Positions 6,668 through 7,826 of a stretch of DNA of 7,826 nucleotides are shown one piece after another. Below the pieces are notes generated by a model. It was not told where the DNA came from. It saw only the letters and a program-made list of their open reading frames with translations, and ran no database searches. Source of the stretch: Deltaproteobacteria bacterium (GTDB taxonomy: Bacteria; Desulfobacterota; Syntrophia; Syntrophales; Smithellaceae). The position numbers were made by a program, and so were the translations under genes. The stretch covers positions 1 to 7,826 of the forward strand of contig JAGVUJ010000229.1 in the NCBI GenBank assembly GCA_019136325.1. Direction: 5' to 3'. Within the stretch, counting starts at the first letter, position 1. Each line of letters begins with the position of its first letter.

Positions 6668-7048
6668 ATGATTAAAAAGATATTAATTGTTGATGATTCT
6701 CCCATATCGGTAAAAATCATTAAAAGTTGCGTTCCGAAAGATATGGGTTACGAATTGTATGACGCGGCCGACGGTCAAATGGGTGTGGACAAACACAAAG
6801 AAATTAAGCCGGACCTCACGTTCATGGACTTGACCATGCCGGTTATGACCGGATTTCAGGCGTTGGAAGAAATTATCAAGATGGATCCAAAAGCCATCGT
6901 CATCATTCTGACCGCGGATGTTCAAATCAAGGCCATTGCCAAAGCGCACGAGTTAGGCGCTTTTTCAGTGTTAAAAAAACCGCCCTCCAAGGAATCCGTT
7001 GCCGGAGCCATCAAAGAAGCGGAAGAAGCCCTGGCTTCGCGTGGATAA
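6668..7048 (+). CDS. cheY: Single-domain response regulator, CheY type
   Basis: Stand-alone receiver domain of 126 residues with no output domain. The acidic pair is Asp9/Asp10 (ILIVDDS), the phospho-acceptor Asp54 (FMDLTMP), the switch Thr82 (ILTAD) and the conserved Lys104-Pro105 (LKKPP). It is therefore expected to accept phosphate, most plausibly from the divergently encoded CheA. Aligning the Lys-Pro pairs puts Val101 where E. coli CheY has the switch tyrosine Tyr106. The residues two after Asp54 and two after Thr82 are Thr56 and Asp84, against Asn and Glu in E. coli CheY; these positions are known to set dephosphorylation rate. The ribosome site AGAGG (6657-6661) lies 6 nt before the ATG. 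The phosphatase gene follows after 3 nt, so the two are one operon. It could drive a flagellar motor, but the missing aromatic switch leaves a different partner or a phosphate-sink role open. Confidence 0.93.
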   Translation: MIKKILIVDDSPISVKIIKSCVPKDMGYELYDAADGQMGVDKHKEIKPDLTFMDLTMPVMTGFQALEEIIKMDPKAIVIILTADVQIKAIAKAHELGAFSVLKKPPSKESVAGAIKEAEEALASRG

Positions 7049-7051
7049 ATT

Positions 7052-7702
7052 ATGCCGCAAAATGACAACATTCAGGGATTGATAACAAGCGCCGAAACTG
7101 ATCTGCTTCAGGAGATCATGAATATTGCCTTCGGCCGCGCCGCTTCGGATCTTGCCGAATTCATCGACATCTTTGTTATTCTCAGTGTCCCGCAAATAAA
7201 GCTTCTGCCCGCGAGTGAACTGCCGGCATATATCAATAACGAAATCATGGATTATGACCAGGATAAAGTGTCTGTTGTGGAACAAAGTTTCTGGGGGAAA
7301 TTTAAAGGGAACGCTCTGCTCGTTTTCCCTTCCGGATCGGGGAAAAGAATGATCACTCTCTTCGACGGCAGCGATAATTTTTTTGAATCCGATCCGTCGT
7401 ACGAGCGGGAAAAGGAAACATTTCTGGAAATAGGCAATATTCTGATCGGCGCCTGCATTGGAAAACTTGCGGAGCTTCTCGGCGATATCGCCACGTACTC
7501 GCCTCCCCGGGTTCTTGTTGAAAAAAGCCTGCACCGCATATACGAAAGCATCATTGATCCCGCAAGCATGGCCATTGTTTTGAAAACGGTGTTTGCCCTG
7601 AATGAAAAAAATATCAGCGGATACATGTTTGTCCTGGCTAAACAGGAGTCTTTTGCCTGGTTGAAAAATGCTCTGCACAAATTTCTGGAACAGTACGAAT
7701 AG
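7052..7702 (+). CDS. cheC: CheC-family CheY-P phosphatase
   Basis: Cytoplasmic phosphatase of the CheC/CheX/FliY family, which dephosphorylates CheY-P. Its 216 residues are close to the usual CheC length of about 200. The family motif (acidic/Ser, three residues, Glu, two residues, Asn) occurs twice. The first copy is D17-E21-N24 within DLLQEIMNIAFGRA. The second is E122-E126-N129 within ETFLEIGNILIGACIGKLAE. Both copies keep the Glu and Asn that act on CheY-P, as in Thermotoga CheC, and there is no FliN-like extension that would make it FliY. The spacing between copies (about 105 residues) fits the CheC pseudo-symmetric fold. The gene starts 3 nt after the cheY stop with no strong ribosome site, so translational coupling is likely. 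Its partner in other bacteria, CheD, is not in the window. CheX is a less likely alternative, since CheX keeps only one of the two motifs. Confidence 0.87.
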   Translation: MPQNDNIQGLITSAETDLLQEIMNIAFGRAASDLAEFIDIFVILSVPQIKLLPASELPAYINNEIMDYDQDKVSVVEQSFWGKFKGNALLVFPSGSGKRMITLFDGSDNFFESDPSYEREKETFLEIGNILIGACIGKLAELLGDIATYSPPRVLVEKSLHRIYESIIDPASMAIVLKTVFALNEKNISGYMFVLAKQESFAWLKNALHKFLEQYE

Positions 7703-7810
7703 CATCAGCAACATTTTCTTGATTCCGCCGAAAAAATTCTTATACCCACACTCTGATTTTTGCCTTGATTATCGTTTCGCGATTGTTTAGATAATTCTAA
7801 AATTATAATC

Positions 7811-7826
7811 AGGCGGACAGGCATGA
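7811..7826 (+). other. Possible start of a third gene in the cheY-cheC operon
   Basis: An AGGCGG ribosome-site-like sequence (7811-7816) lies 6 nt before an ATG (7823-7825) at the very edge. With one codon visible nothing can be said about the product. The 120 nt between the cheC stop and this ATG contain no clear terminator hairpin. A weak promoter-like pair (TTGATT 7765-7770, GATAAT 7790-7795, 19-nt spacer) is present. Confidence 0.3.

Noticed and set aside
6971..7714. Minus-strand 247-codon open frame covering cheC, longer than cheC itself
   Set aside because: The plus-strand frame carries both CheC phosphatase motifs and follows cheY by 3 nt. The reverse frame shows no recognisable domain and has the Phe/His/Arg-rich composition of a shadow frame.

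Overview
The window is a chemotaxis-type signalling cluster, and almost all of it is coding. Two gene blocks face away from each other across a 428-nt AT-rich intergenic region (6240-6667). The minus-strand block, read right to left, is cheA (6239-4176), cheW (4151-3624), a complete methyl-accepting chemotaxis protein (MCP, 3477-1375) and a second, related MCP (1329 to the left edge, C-terminus cut off). The plus-strand block is a single-domain response regulator of the CheY type (6668-7048), a CheC-family CheY-P phosphatase (7052-7702), and possibly the first bases of a further gene at the right edge.

Together the genes form a working core. The two MCPs are membrane receptors with different periplasmic sensor domains but nearly the same cytoplasmic half. 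CheW couples them to the histidine kinase CheA, which phosphorylates itself on a His in its HPt domain and passes the phosphate to a response regulator. The divergent CheY keeps all phosphorylation residues, and CheC carries two intact phosphatase motifs that would remove the phosphate. CheR, CheB, CheD and flagellar genes are not in the window. The MCPs carry methylation-site patterns, so CheR/CheB are presumably encoded elsewhere.

Less ordinary points are: a CheA with about 110 residues before its HPt domain and no recognisable P2 domain; a CheY without the aromatic switch residue equivalent to Tyr106 of E. coli CheY; several HAMP-like units in tandem in both receptors; a two-motif CheC encoded 3 nt after cheY; and an unusual concentration of TGAC/GTCA half-sites and inverted repeats in the divergent intergenic region, one of them on the predicted -35 of the cheA promoter.

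Organism: a Gram-negative bacterium, most likely a deltaproteobacterium in the broad sense (Desulfobacterota, for example a Syntrophus- or sulfate-reducer-like lineage). This is inferred from receptors with tandem HAMP units and a C-terminus ending in a VIPLDE-type tail, from CheC outside the Firmicutes/Thermotoga groups, and from moderate GC content. It is a weak inference from style, not a sequence match. I see no mobile elements, tRNA or rRNA genes, or CRISPR arrays. The long reverse-frame ORFs are shadows of the receptor, kinase and CheC genes.
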